A DNA stretch of 60,946 bases from Alphaproteobacteria bacterium bin52 (GTDB lineage: Bacteria; Pseudomonadota; Alphaproteobacteria; Thalassobaculales; Thalassobaculaceae). The stretch is taken from assembly GCA_002238645.1 (NCBI GenBank), contig MPMT01000024.1, positions 1-60,946 of the forward strand, in the 5' to 3' direction. The position numbers and the translations under genes are program-made. Of the stretch, positions 16,125 through 24,804 are shown in pieces (within the stretch, counting starts at the first letter, position 1; every line of letters begins with the position of its first letter). The notes under the pieces were generated by a model. It was not told the origin of the DNA, ran no database searches, and saw only the letters and a program-made list of their open reading frames with translations.

Positions 16125-17876
16125 TCAGACCACCGGAACCTGCCGCGCCGCGACCATGGCCGGAGAGATCACGTCGATGTCGACCGGAACGTGCCAGCGC
16201 TCGGTGAGACGGACTTCGGGCGGTGCTGCCGCAGGCGCGCCGCCGGTGATGATGAACCCCTCGTAGCCGGCGTCCATCACCTCGTTGCACCGGTTCACGT
16301 AGATCGGAAACCCGCCGATGTACGGCATGAACACCCGCGGCCTTCCCGGGATGTTGGCTCCGACGTACCAGGACGAACAGGTTGAGCGCAGCGAGACGCC
16401 GGCAACCTCGTTGACGTGGTCCACCCCCGCGTCCTCGGCAGCGGCCCCGGGCTCGATGGTCCGTGCACCGATGTCGCGCAGGTGTGCCATGCAGTCCGCC
16501 ATCCAGTCGACGTGCTGCTCGATGGCCTGGATCATGCTGGCCAGGACGGATGGGCTGCCCGGGCCGGTGATCATGAACAGGTTCGGAAACCCGTGCGACG
16601 ACAGCCCGAGGCAGGTGCGCGGTCCCGCACGCCATTTCTCGGCGAGTGTCAGGCCGCTGCGCCCGGTGATTCCGATGCGCTCGAACGAACCCGTCATGGC
16701 GGCGAACCCGGTGGCGCAGATGATGATGTCGGCCGGCCACGTGGTTCCGTCGACCACCACGCCGTCGCGGGCAAACCGCTCGATCGGCGTGTCCGACACG
16801 TTGACGAGGTGGACATGCGGGAGGTTGTAGGTCTCGTAGTACCCGGTATCGACGCACAGCCGCTTGCAGCCAAACACGTTGTCCGGGCACAGCAGTTCTG
16901 CAGTGGCCGGTTCCCGGACGATGGAGCGGATCTTGTTGCGGGCGAACTCGGCCGCGGTCTCGTTGGCATCGGCGTCGAAGAGCAGGTCGCCGTAGGCGCC
17001 GAGAAACGGCAGGCCTCCGCGGCCCCAGAACTCCTCGTACTGGCGCTCGCGCTCCTCCGGCGTCGACCCGAGTGCCGGGTCGATGTTGAACGGAAAGAAG
17101 AAGCCGGTGGGGCGACCCCGCATCCGCGCCCGCAGTCCCGGGTAGTCGGCCTTCACCTCACGTTCCTGTTCCCGGTCCATGGGACGGTTCCATGCCGGGA
17201 CCGAGTAGTTCGGCGTGCGCTGGAACACCGTGAGCCGGCTGGCCTGGCGGGCGATGATCGGGATCGACTGTATTGCCGAGGACCCGGTACCGATGACCGC
17301 CACCCGCATGTCGGTGAAGTCCACCTCCTCGTGCGGCCACTGCCCGGTGTGCAGGACCGGCCCCTCGAACTCGTCGCGTCCAGGGAAGTCCGGAATGTTC
17401 GCGTTCGAGAGGCAGCCGACCGCCATGATGCAGAACCACCCGCTCACCCGGTCGCCGCGGTCGGTCTCGATCTCCCACAGCGCGGCGTCCTCGTCGAACC
17501 GGGCCGTGGTTACCCGGGTTGCGAAGCGGATGTCACGCCGCAGGTCGAACCGGTCTGCCACGTGGTTGGCGTAGGCCAGGATTTCCGGTTGCGGCGCGTA
17601 GCGTTCGGACCAACTCCACTCCTGGTCGAGATCCGGATCGAAGGAATAGGAGTACTGCAGGCTCTCGATATCGCAGCGCGCTCCCGGGTAGCGGTTCCAG
17701 TACCAGGTCCCGCCGACATCGTCGCCGGCCTCGAACACGCGGGCGGAAAAGCCCAGGCGACGCAGGGCGTGCAGCATGTACAAGCCGCCAAATCCCGCCC
17801 CGACGATCACGGCGTCGTACCGGGTTCCGTCCTCGGCGGGTCGGGAAGAAGGGGCTGTGGATGGTGATGTCGTCAT
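16125..17876 (-). CDS. Flavin-containing (Baeyer-Villiger type) monooxygenase
   Basis: This 583-residue cytosolic FAD/NADPH enzyme inserts one oxygen atom into a ketone or oxidises a heteroatom. The FAD motif GAGFGG is at 26-31. The Baeyer-Villiger fingerprint is read as FEGPVLHTGQWP at 170-181, and a second nucleotide motif GTGSS at 196-200 binds NADPH. The substrate is unknown; relatives act on cyclohexanone, phenylacetone or steroids. The ATG at 17876 places the FAD motif at the usual distance. The frame extends 57 residues upstream to 18047 without homology. No obvious partner gene lies beside it. Confidence 0.9.
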   Translation of the reverse strand: MTTSPSTAPSSRPAEDGTRYDAVIVGAGFGGLYMLHALRRLGFSARVFEAGDDVGGTWYWNRYPGARCDIESLQYSYSFDPDLDQEWSWSERYAPQPEILAYANHVADRFDLRRDIRFATRVTTARFDEDAALWEIETDRGDRVSGWFCIMAVGCLSNANIPDFPGRDEFEGPVLHTGQWPHEEVDFTDMRVAVIGTGSSAIQSIPIIARQASRLTVFQRTPNYSVPAWNRPMDREQEREVKADYPGLRARMRGRPTGFFFPFNIDPALGSTPEERERQYEEFWGRGGLPFLGAYGDLLFDADANETAAEFARNKIRSIVREPATAELLCPDNVFGCKRLCVDTGYYETYNLPHVHLVNVSDTPIERFARDGVVVDGTTWPADIIICATGFAAMTGSFERIGITGRSGLTLAEKWRAGPRTCLGLSSHGFPNLFMITGPGSPSVLASMIQAIEQHVDWMADCMAHLRDIGARTIEPGAAAEDAGVDHVNEVAGVSLRSTCSSWYVGANIPGRPRVFMPYIGGFPIYVNRCNEVMDAGYEGFIITGGAPAAAPPEVRLTERWHVPVDIDVISPAMVAARQVPVV

Positions 17877-18153
17877 GCCCGGTCCACTGTGCGTGGAGTG
17901 TGAGATCAATGCGCCGAAGGTCGTTGCGGTCACGCCTCGCACCGTCGGGCGATGAACGCCGTCGCACCATCGGTACCCGGCCCGAGCGGCGCTTGCGCGG
18001 CGGCGCCCGACGCGCACCTGCGCAGACCAGTCCCCGAACCGCCACACGGCGACCGAGCGGCACTATAGGAAGCAGGAGGTGACAATTCAATGCGCGACTG
18101 CCGGTCCCGTGCCGCGGCTTCGGCGAAACCTGTTTCGGCTGCAAGAGGCCACG

Positions 18154-18380
18154 CACCCGGGCGAACTCATTCGCGAGAGCATGCACGACATGGGCTGAAG
18201 CGTGGCCGGGACGGCAGCGCGTCCCGGCTGCGAGCGAGGAGCGTTGTCGCGCCTGCTGAACGGCAAGGCGGGCGTTTCGGCGAACATGGCACTGACACTG
18301 AAGGATATCGGCCGGGGCACCGCCGAGCAGTGGATGTGGCTGCAGGCGGGCGACGAGCCTGCGCTGGCGCGCCACTGGCC
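18154..18380 (+). pseudogene. HigA-like antitoxin relic with internal stop
   Basis: One frame reads HPGELIRESMHDMG, a TGA at 18196-18198, then SVAGTAARPGCERGALSRLL, NGKAGVSANMALTLKDIGRG and TAEQWMWLQA. This matches the XRE-type HigA/VapI antidote family almost end to end. In that family the stop position is normally a Trp codon, so a single TGG-to-TGA change explains the break. No HigB-type toxin is visible on either side. It is most likely a dead remnant of a toxin-antitoxin module. Confidence 0.75.
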
Positions 18381-18486
18381 TGACGCGCCTGACGTGGTGC
18401 GAGGTCCACGCCCGTGCCTGGGCGGTGAAATCCGTCCTGTTTCCGGTATCTGGCCCGAGCGGCGGGCCCCGCCGCCCGGCGTGTGA

Positions 18487-19410
18487 GCTGCACTTCAGGA
18501 AGCGGGACCGCAGGTCGTCGGGGTGACCGGCGCGGGCGAACGCGGATGGCCGCCCGGGCGGTGGCGTTATGTCCCGGTGTGTCCGAAAACGGCAATAAGT
18601 TATCAAACAAATATAACATTAGCCATTGTAGATACATACAAGTGATAAATTGAATGGTATTCTTGTCGGTGAAGGACAGTCCGCCCGTACGGGTGGCAGC
18701 AAGCGGAGAATGGGACGGGCTTTGGCGGTGCGTGGACATAAGCCACGGCGGGCTCGGCGAGGTCGGCATGAGGTCAGTCTCCCGGGGACGGTTGCGCGCC
18801 CGTTGCCGGTCGCGGAAGCGACAGGGCGCAAGACCCATATGAGCCGACAGCCGACAGCCGGTCCGGCCGGTGTTCTCCGCCGCCCGCCGCATCCCCGGCC
18901 CGCGGCTGATGCCATGGGCCGCGCAAGCCGCCCGCGGGAATGCCAGCAACGCCCGTCGCGAGACGCCGCCCACGCGCCGAGTGCGTGTTCCCGCCGTCCG
19001 GCGGAGCCTGTTTCCTGCCCGTTCTTCTCCTCCCTTCACTTCCGCTCCGCACACCGCCGTCCCGAGGATGCTCGGTGCCTCGCAGGGATGCGGTCGCGCG
19101 TTCCCGTCGAGCGGGCTGAGGGGCGGTCCTTTCGATATTCCGGCGTCGCCGGGCCGGGACCGGCGCACCGGCAGGCTCCCGTCCCCCGTCACGTCCCCGA
19201 TCATCCCAGCGATCCGCAGGGACACGGGCTGAGCTCGGTGCGGCGCCGCGTTGCGGGAGAGTGCGGGCAGGGCGCGGGTGCGCCTGTCGATCGACCGCCC
19301 GCCCCCGACGTCGGGCAGACGCCGGTGCAGCGCCTGGGTCTGCCCCGGCGCCCGGTCTCGGCGGGCAGACCGGGCGTTCGGAAAAGGCGACAGCACAGGG
19401 AGTAGTCAGG
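18487..19410. other. Gene-poor region with AT-rich island
   Basis: I recognise no gene in this 920-bp stretch. An AT-rich island at about 18587-18660 contains TTATCAAACAAATATAACAT and a GTTAT/ATAAC inverted pair, and looks like a promoter or a foreign patch in otherwise GC-rich DNA. A 62-residue open frame (18654-18842) starts at its edge but resembles nothing I know. Confidence 0.4.
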
Positions 19411-19698
19411 GTGAACAAGTCACAAATCGCCACCCGTGTGGCCGGGCGGACCGGGCTCGGAAAACCGGCGGCCGCAGACGTCGTGGACGCCGTGTTCGAG
19501 GTAATCGCCGAGGCGCTGGCCAGTGGCGAGGAGGTACGCCTCGTCGGTTTCGGGGTGTTCGACGTGAAACGCAGACCCGCCCGCACCTGGCGCAATCCGG
19601 GGACCGGCGAATGGATGCGGATCGAGGCTTCGGGGGCGCCGATATTCAGGGCCGGAAAGTCGCTGCGCGGCACCGTGAAAGCGGGAAGCGGGCCATAG
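19411..19698 (+). CDS. HU-family DNA-binding protein
   Basis: This 95-residue histone-like protein starts at GTG 19411, preceded by GGGAG. The HU/IHF fold is clear: VNKSQIATRVAGRTGLGK (helix 1), the dimerisation core DVVDAVFEVIAEALASGEEV, then VRLVGFGVFDVKRRPARTWR, which is the family signature leading into the DNA-binding arm (RNPGTGEWMRIEASGAPIFR). It would bend and compact DNA as a dimer. The arm contains IEASGAPIFRAGKSLR, close to the usual IPASKVPKFKPGKALK. It stands alone among gene remnants, so it is probably an accessory HU paralogue rather than the main one. The longer in-frame start at 19261 adds 50 low-complexity residues and was rejected. Confidence 0.9.
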   Translation: MNKSQIATRVAGRTGLGKPAAADVVDAVFEVIAEALASGEEVRLVGFGVFDVKRRPARTWRNPGTGEWMRIEASGAPIFRAGKSLRGTVKAGSGP

Positions 19699-20543
19699 TC
19701 CGGGCGGGGCCGACAGTCCGAACGACATTCCTCATCGGGATCGTAGGCCGCGGAACAGGACGTGGCCGCCCGCGGTTGACCGGGACGATCGGGCCCCGGG
19801 TCCTCGAGGCGCTCCGTTGCCTGCGGCATCGGGCGGCGCGCAAGACCGCGATCGTGCGTGCGCTGCAACCCTCGCGGCAATGATACGCGAGAACCTTCCT
19901 CGCCGTTCCTGTCGGCAGCGTCACCGTGCTCTGCCCCGTATCGATCACGAAAATCTCCGGGGGCAGCGACGTTGGTGACACTGGGTGGCTGCTCTCGTGA
20001 GCACCAGGGGCTGCTTCGAGCAAGAGTCGGTGACTGCTTCCGTGAGGGTCGGGCCGTTGGGGCAGGGCAGGAGCGTGGTTCTGGAATTCGGGCGCACGCT
20101 CGATACAGCGGAGGGGAACTTCGAGGTCGAGGCCGCGGGAGGATCCGGAACGTCGGGCGCGTTCGGGGAGCCGGCCCTGCGGTCGCGGGTTCGGGTCTCA
20201 GCGCGGAGGTGAACCCGCGAGCGCTCGTTGCCCACGAGCGCTCGAACTACGGCGAGTACCGGACCGGCTGGCGGCCGGCCCCGGTGCTGCGGGACGACCC
20301 GGGGATCGAGATCAACCTTGATGCCACGCAGGGCGAGCCGGCCAACGACACCGGCCCGACGGTCAACCACTGGAGGTTCTTCAGGGTGCCTTGCGCCGGT
20401 GGGCACGGCATCGTCGGATCTTCATCCCCCCGGGACCAGTAGCGCACGCATGGCGGTGTGCGGCGAGCGGACGCCGGAATGGAACGGCGATGCGCATGGA
20501 GGACGTTCTGCTGCCGACACGAGGCCGCGGAAAGGCGACGGTG
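19699..20543. other. No intact gene; possible coding relic 19985-20405 (+)
   Basis: Two plus frames look protein-like in succession: one reading SVVLEFGRTLDTAEGNFEVE (about 20077-20136), then another reading SGLSAEVNPRALVAHERSNY and GIEINLDATQGEPANDTGP (about 20190-20360). The alternating polar/apolar pattern and the ending resemble the C-terminal beta-barrel of an outer-membrane or autotransporter-like protein with a frameshift between. Family identity is a guess, and nothing else was seen here. Confidence 0.3.
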
Positions 20544-22904
20544 TCAGCCGCCTCCGTTTGGTCTCGGCATGCGGTACCCGACGCCGCGCAGGTTGAAAAT
20601 CCAGGTCGGGTTGGTGGCGTTCTCGCCGAGTTTGGCTCTGAGCTTCTTGATGAAGTTGCGCATCAGGTTGAGGTCGCCTTCCTTGCGCCCGTTCCATACC
20701 TGGCGTTCCAGGGTTTCGTATGTCACGACCCGTCCCGCGTTGAGCGAGAGCACCCTCAATATCTCGTACTCGGTGGCCGTGAGCGTCACCTCGCACCCGT
20801 CCATCATGACCCGTCGCGCCTCGTAGTGAATGGACAGACCGTTGAGCTGGAACGGTTCGGGCTGGGCGACGCGGCGCAGCGCTGCCCGGACCCTGGCGCA
20901 GAGCTCGGTCGGCGAGAACGGCTTGACGATGTAATCAGTGGCGCCTGCTTCGAGCGCCCTGGCAATTGTCTCGTCGCGACCGTAGCCGGAGATGAACACG
21001 ACCGGCAGATCCATGAGCTCGGGTACGGTTTCCATCAGCGCGATGCCGTTCGTGCCGGGGAGCATGAGATCCAGCAGGACCAGCGCGGGCTTCTCCGCGC
21101 GGATGATCTGGGCAAGCTCCTCGTGCTCGCCCGTCACCACCGGCGAGTAACCCGCCCCGGTGAGGATATCGCGCACGTAGCGAAGGGTGTTCGGATCGTC
21201 GTCCACGATCAGGATGCGCTCGGGCTCCCGTGGCGTTGGTACCGGCGCGAGAGTGTGGGCAACCGCCAGGGTGGAGACGGCGTCACGCGTGTCTTCGACT
21301 ACCGGCAGGGTGAAGGTGAACAGGTTGCCCTGACCCAGGCCGCCGCTCTCGGCCCGAATTCTGCCCCCGTGCGCTTCGACCAGCCCCTTGCAGATGACGA
21401 GCCCGAGACCGCTTCCCGAGGTGGCACGCGCGCCGCTGTCACCGGCGGCAGCGTACTTCTGGAAGAGTCGGGGGAGTAGTTCGGGGGCAATGCCGCGACC
21501 CTCGTCTGCGACCGAGACCGAGACGTGAACCCTGTCGCGCGTGGCCGTGACCCGGATCGGGGTGGCCTCTGGTGAGTGCCTGGCGGCGTTCGAGAAGAGG
21601 TTGTTCAGTACCTGCACGATGCGCCGCCGGTCGGCCATGACCCTTGGCAGGTCGTGGGGCATGTCGATGAGCACTGCGTGACGACCGCCGGAGATCAGGA
21701 ACGTGTTCCGCGCCTGGTCCACCAGGACGGCAATGTCGGACGGCTCCGGAGAGATTGAGAGCACGCCCGCCTCAATGCGTCCCACGTCTAGCAGGGCGCC
21801 AATCAGACTACGCATGTGACTGGCCTGCTCGTGGATGATGCGGAAGAACTCGTGCATCTCGGCCGGTTCGATCTCGGTTCCCTCTTCCAACAGCGTGGCG
21901 GCTGAACCCTTGATGGCGGTGATCGGGGCGCGCAGTTCGTGACTCACCATGCCGAGGAACTCCGCGCGCAGCCGCTCGAGCTCCTGGAGCGGCGCGAGAT
22001 CCTGCATGGTCACGACGACCGATATCACCATGCCGTCTTCGGTACGGATCGGCGTGACGTTGACCGGCATCGATACGCTGCGCCCGTCCGGGACCGAGAG
22101 CACGATCTCCTCGGCGCGCACCGTCTCGCACTCGTCGAGCTGCTGTGCGAGCGGGAACGTGCTCAGGGACACCTCGTCACCGTTGGAGCGGCGGAGCGTC
22201 ACCACATCGAGCAGTTCCTCCAGCGGACGGCCGGCGGAACGCAGGCCCTCGACGATGCGTCGCGCTTCGCGATTGAACGACACCGGGCGGCCGGTCGGGG
22301 CACTGAACACCACGACGCCGACCGGCGAGGTCTCGATCAGCGCCTCGAGATCGGACCGCGCCCTCTGCTCGTCACGATGCGTACGGGCGTTGATGATCGC
22401 CGTCGCCGCCTGGCTGGCGAACAGGACCAGCACCTCCTCATCCTCGTCAGTGAACGCCGGGGCCCCCTCCTTCTCGGCGAGGAAGAAGTGGCCGACGGTC
22501 TCGCCGCGGTGGCGCATCGGCGTGCCCTGGAAGGTATTCGAGCACATCAGGTCCGGGGAGAAGCCGAGCGAACGGACCAGTGCAGGCAGGTCAGTAAGAC
22601 GGAGAGTGCCTGGGAGGTCGCGCAGGTGCGCGAAGAACTTCGGTCCGTCCGGCCACTCGAGGAACTGGCGATACTCCTCCTCGGTAAAACCGGAGGAGAC
22701 GAAATCGCACACCTCGCCAGTCTCGCCGATGGTCGTGATGATGCCGTAGCGTGCGCCGGTGAGCATGCGCGCGCTTTCGACCGCCTCCCGCAGGACGGTG
22801 GTGACGTCGAGGCTCGCATTGATGCGCAGGATTGCTGCGCTCAGCGTGGACAAGCGTTCGCGCAGCGCCCCGCTCTCGCCTGTCTGCTCGATGGTCTCGC
22901 CCAA
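20544..22904 (-). CDS. Hybrid sensor kinase fused to receiver and OmpR-type DNA-binding domain
   Basis: This 786-residue soluble protein has, in order, a GAF domain (about 30-175), a PAS-like domain (about 185-300), and HisKA with phospho-acceptor His322 in SHELRAPI. Next come HATPase_c (about 420-535; N-box around Asn435/Asn439 and GSGLGL), a receiver domain (563-680; acidic VDDD, phospho-acceptor Asp612, Lys661), and a PhoB/OmpR winged helix (about 688-782; TATEYEILRVL, FIKKLRAKLG, GVGYRM). It has no membrane segment, so the signal should be cytosolic. Sensing, phosphotransfer and DNA binding sit on one chain, which is uncommon. The start is TTG 22904 with GGGAGGG upstream; an ATG start in frame is not available nearby. 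No target genes are evident beside it. Confidence 0.93.
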   Translation of the reverse strand: MGETIEQTGESGALRERLSTLSAAILRINASLDVTTVLREAVESARMLTGARYGIITTIGETGEVCDFVSSGFTEEEYRQFLEWPDGPKFFAHLRDLPGTLRLTDLPALVRSLGFSPDLMCSNTFQGTPMRHRGETVGHFFLAEKEGAPAFTDEDEEVLVLFASQAATAIINARTHRDEQRARSDLEALIETSPVGVVVFSAPTGRPVSFNREARRIVEGLRSAGRPLEELLDVVTLRRSNGDEVSLSTFPLAQQLDECETVRAEEIVLSVPDGRSVSMPVNVTPIRTEDGMVISVVVTMQDLAPLQELERLRAEFLGMVSHELRAPITAIKGSAATLLEEGTEIEPAEMHEFFRIIHEQASHMRSLIGALLDVGRIEAGVLSISPEPSDIAVLVDQARNTFLISGGRHAVLIDMPHDLPRVMADRRRIVQVLNNLFSNAARHSPEATPIRVTATRDRVHVSVSVADEGRGIAPELLPRLFQKYAAAGDSGARATSGSGLGLVICKGLVEAHGGRIRAESGGLGQGNLFTFTLPVVEDTRDAVSTLAVAHTLAPVPTPREPERILIVDDDPNTLRYVRDILTGAGYSPVVTGEHEELAQIIRAEKPALVLLDLMLPGTNGIALMETVPELMDLPVVFISGYGRDETIARALEAGATDYIVKPFSPTELCARVRAALRRVAQPEPFQLNGLSIHYEARRVMMDGCEVTLTATEYEILRVLSLNAGRVVTYETLERQVWNGRKEGDLNLMRNFIKKLRAKLGENATNPTWIFNLRGVGYRMPRPNGGG

Positions 22905-23107
22905 GTGGCCCTCCCGTCCCCTTCCGGCCTGACGCGACCGAACAGTCGGCCGCGCGCTTTCGGGCGTTCACGAAACGAACGCGCACCCGATGCTGCATCT
23001 TCGCGCCATTTTCATGGAATCGGCTATCCAAATGATAGCTACGCTGTCAATCCTGATACGGTCAGTTTATTGGAACTTCGTTAGTCGATGCAAACCGGAC
23101 AAACGGT

Positions 23108-23131
23108 TGACCTGCCCCCTGCGACCGGTCC
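23108..23131. repeat. Candidate right end of IS3-family element
   Basis: The 24 bp starting TGACCTGCCCCC lie just past the stop of the IS3 transposase remnant and have the TG start typical of IS3-family termini. The matching left end was not found, so this is tentative. Confidence 0.3.
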
Positions 23132-23141
23132 AAGTCGAATG

Positions 23142-23460
23142 TTAGTGCATAGCCGGTTTCCCGGCCATCCAGCTTGGCAAGACGACCGTCTCCGGTGCCG
23201 GCGGCCCGTATCCCAGGCTGTTGTGTGGGCGTGCGGCGTTGTAATGGCGCCGCCATGATTCGATGAGAGCCTGGGCCTCTTTGAGGATGTAGAATATCTC
23301 GCCATTCAGGAGCTCGTCGCGAAGCAAGGCCACAATGCGCCGATCGCCGTGGCGGCCGTACTGGTGGGCCGCCAGCTCGATCATGTCCGCGACCAGGCGC
23401 TCCTGGTCGTCACGGCCGCGCGGGATGCTGCCCCGGCACCCGGCAGGCGCGGCGCTCCGA
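23142..23460 (-). pseudogene. IS3-family transposase (OrfB) relic with large internal deletion
   Basis: The minus frame reads IPRGRDDQERLVADMIELA and YGRHGDRRIVALLRD, the HTH_21 region near the start of IS3 OrfB. It then jumps in frame to ELLNGEIFYILKEAQALIE and ESWRRHYNAARPHNSLGY, the extreme C-terminus of the integrase core (E of DDE, then the tail). About 170 residues holding the first two catalytic aspartates are missing. No OrfA is visible. The product cannot transpose. Confidence 0.85.
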
Positions 23461-24023
23461 GACCGCGAGCCGTCACGGATGGGGTCGATTTCACATGAGC
23501 TCCACGAGCTGAGCGCGCATCGTCCTTGCCACTGTGCAGGTGTCTGACCCAGGGTCCTCCTTTCGGTTGTGTCGAGTGACGGTCGGAGGCCGCCGGGATG
23601 TCGACTACACAATATTCTCTCGGAGTTGGGGCCGGATCAGGGCCCCGTGGGTCGTGGTCTGGTCCGACCCCCATTGCGATGCGCGACTTGGCGTCGGACT
23701 CGCGCCCGCGTTTCGCCCAGATACGGACAACTGGTCTATAAGGTGTCGTAAACGGACACACTTTGGCAGATACGTTCAACATGATTTCTAACCAGGATCA
23801 AGAAATAGTTATTGGGGAAACATCGAGAGCTTGTGCGGCGGGATGGCCCCAGGACACCGGCCATCGAGCCGGTTCAAGACCGTCCGGCGGTCCTTACCGC
23901 CGCCATTGTTCCGGCCGGTGGCGGGACGGGAACCGGCGGCCGCGGCGGTTCCAGCCGGAATCGCGGAAATCGGAGACCGGACCCGCCCCGAACCGATACC
24001 GGAACTCCTCGGCAGCAGGCCGG
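23461..24023. other. No recognisable gene
   Basis: This 560-bp stretch follows the IS3 relic and precedes the cupin gene. Several open frames cross it on both strands, but none resembles a known protein, and the codon pattern looks random. It may contain decayed left-end sequence of the IS3 element. Confidence 0.35.
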
Positions 24024-24437
24024 CTATCCGTCTGCGAAACCTTTCGCCGCCGCGTTCTTGTAGAAGCCCGCCGTATTCTGGAAGACGTTGGGCTTGCGGT
24101 AGACGGCAAGAAGAACGCAGCCCTCGTCGGTGTGGGTCTGGTGAAACGATCCGGGATGTCGCCAGACGAACTCGCCGGCGCGGCAGATCCCGTCGTGATC
24201 GTAGAACGACCCCTCGATGACGTAGGATTGCTCGATCTCCGGGTGCTTGTGAAACGGCAGTGAGGTGCCCGGCTGCCACTTGAGCAGGCAGGTCATCTCT
24301 CCTTCTGCCTTGTTTTCATAGAGAACCTTGATCTCGATGCCTTCGAACTGGCTTGGTGCCCAATCGATCGTTTTCGGGTCGACATACACCGAACCGCCGA
24401 TCGTCGGTTCGATCTTGGGCTTCCGCTTGGCAGCCAT
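24024..24437 (-). CDS. Cupin-domain protein (ChrR/dioxygenase-like)
   Basis: This 137-residue single-cupin protein has metal-site motif 1 as LPFHKHPEIEQSYVIEGSF (two His and a Glu) and motif 2 as GEFVWRHPGSFHQTHTDEG (His). It belongs to the cupin group shared by ChrR-type anti-sigma C-domains and 2,4'-dihydroxyacetophenone dioxygenase-like proteins; the activity is unknown. GGGAGAG precedes the ATG. It is driven by a near-consensus promoter with overlapping operators (24470-24523). It is followed upstream by an IS4 transposase, and further along by a DJ-1/PfpI protein and an XRE-cupin regulator on the same strand. These may once have been one unit. Confidence 0.88.
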   Translation of the reverse strand: MAAKRKPKIEPTIGGSVYVDPKTIDWAPSQFEGIEIKVLYENKAEGEMTCLLKWQPGTSLPFHKHPEIEQSYVIEGSFYDHDGICRAGEFVWRHPGSFHQTHTDEGCVLLAVYRKPNVFQNTAGFYKNAAAKGFADG

Positions 24438-24804
24438 CGCACTCTCCCATTGCTTGTTTATGCAACAAGGTTGCCTATACGGACACTATAGGAAACATGT
24501 TCAAATCAGTCAACAGTGTTTCCTGCACATGGTCCGACAGGACGGGCTGGAAGCAAAAACAGGCGGGCAATGCGCGCGCCCCGGCACCGCCGGCGCGGAT
24601 TCCCGAAGCCCGCTCGGACAGCCGAATTTAACTGCAATACTATTGCTTTAATAGGGAGCCGGACAGAGTTCTGGGGTCCAGAGGCAGCCCTTGCGTGATA
24701 AGGGGGCTCGTGTCCGAAGCGGGTCGTTGCTCATCTTGGGCCTGACGCCCCTGGGATTGGCCTGTCCCCGGCTGAACACCACCTGTTCTTCGAGGATGGC
24801 GCCT
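24438..24804. other. Intergenic between cupin gene and IS4 transposase
   Basis: It holds the cupin promoter described separately, then about 280 bp without a gene. Clear terminal inverted repeats of the IS4 element were not found, so its outer boundary on this side is undefined. Confidence 0.4.
24470..24523 (-). promoter_or_regulatory. Strong promoter with overlapping palindromes upstream of cupin gene
   Basis: On the minus strand, -35 TTGACT, a 17-bp spacer and -10 TATAGT form a near-consensus sigma-70 promoter. The inverted repeat GTTGCCTATA (24470-24479) / TATAGGAAAC (24487-24496), with a 7-bp spacer, overlaps the -10. A second pair, GGAAACA (24491-24497) / TGTTTCC (24517-24523), brackets the -35. 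The arrangement suggests tight repression. The XRE-cupin regulator nearby is a candidate binder. Confidence 0.65.

Noticed and set aside
16416..17867. 483-residue plus-strand open frame
   Set aside because: Antisense to the flavin monooxygenase, whose FAD and fingerprint motifs are unambiguous.
18167..19396. 409-residue minus-strand open frame in the gene-poor region
   Set aside because: Low-complexity Arg/Pro/Ala composition, no start signal and no domain; it crosses the AT-rich island as if non-coding.
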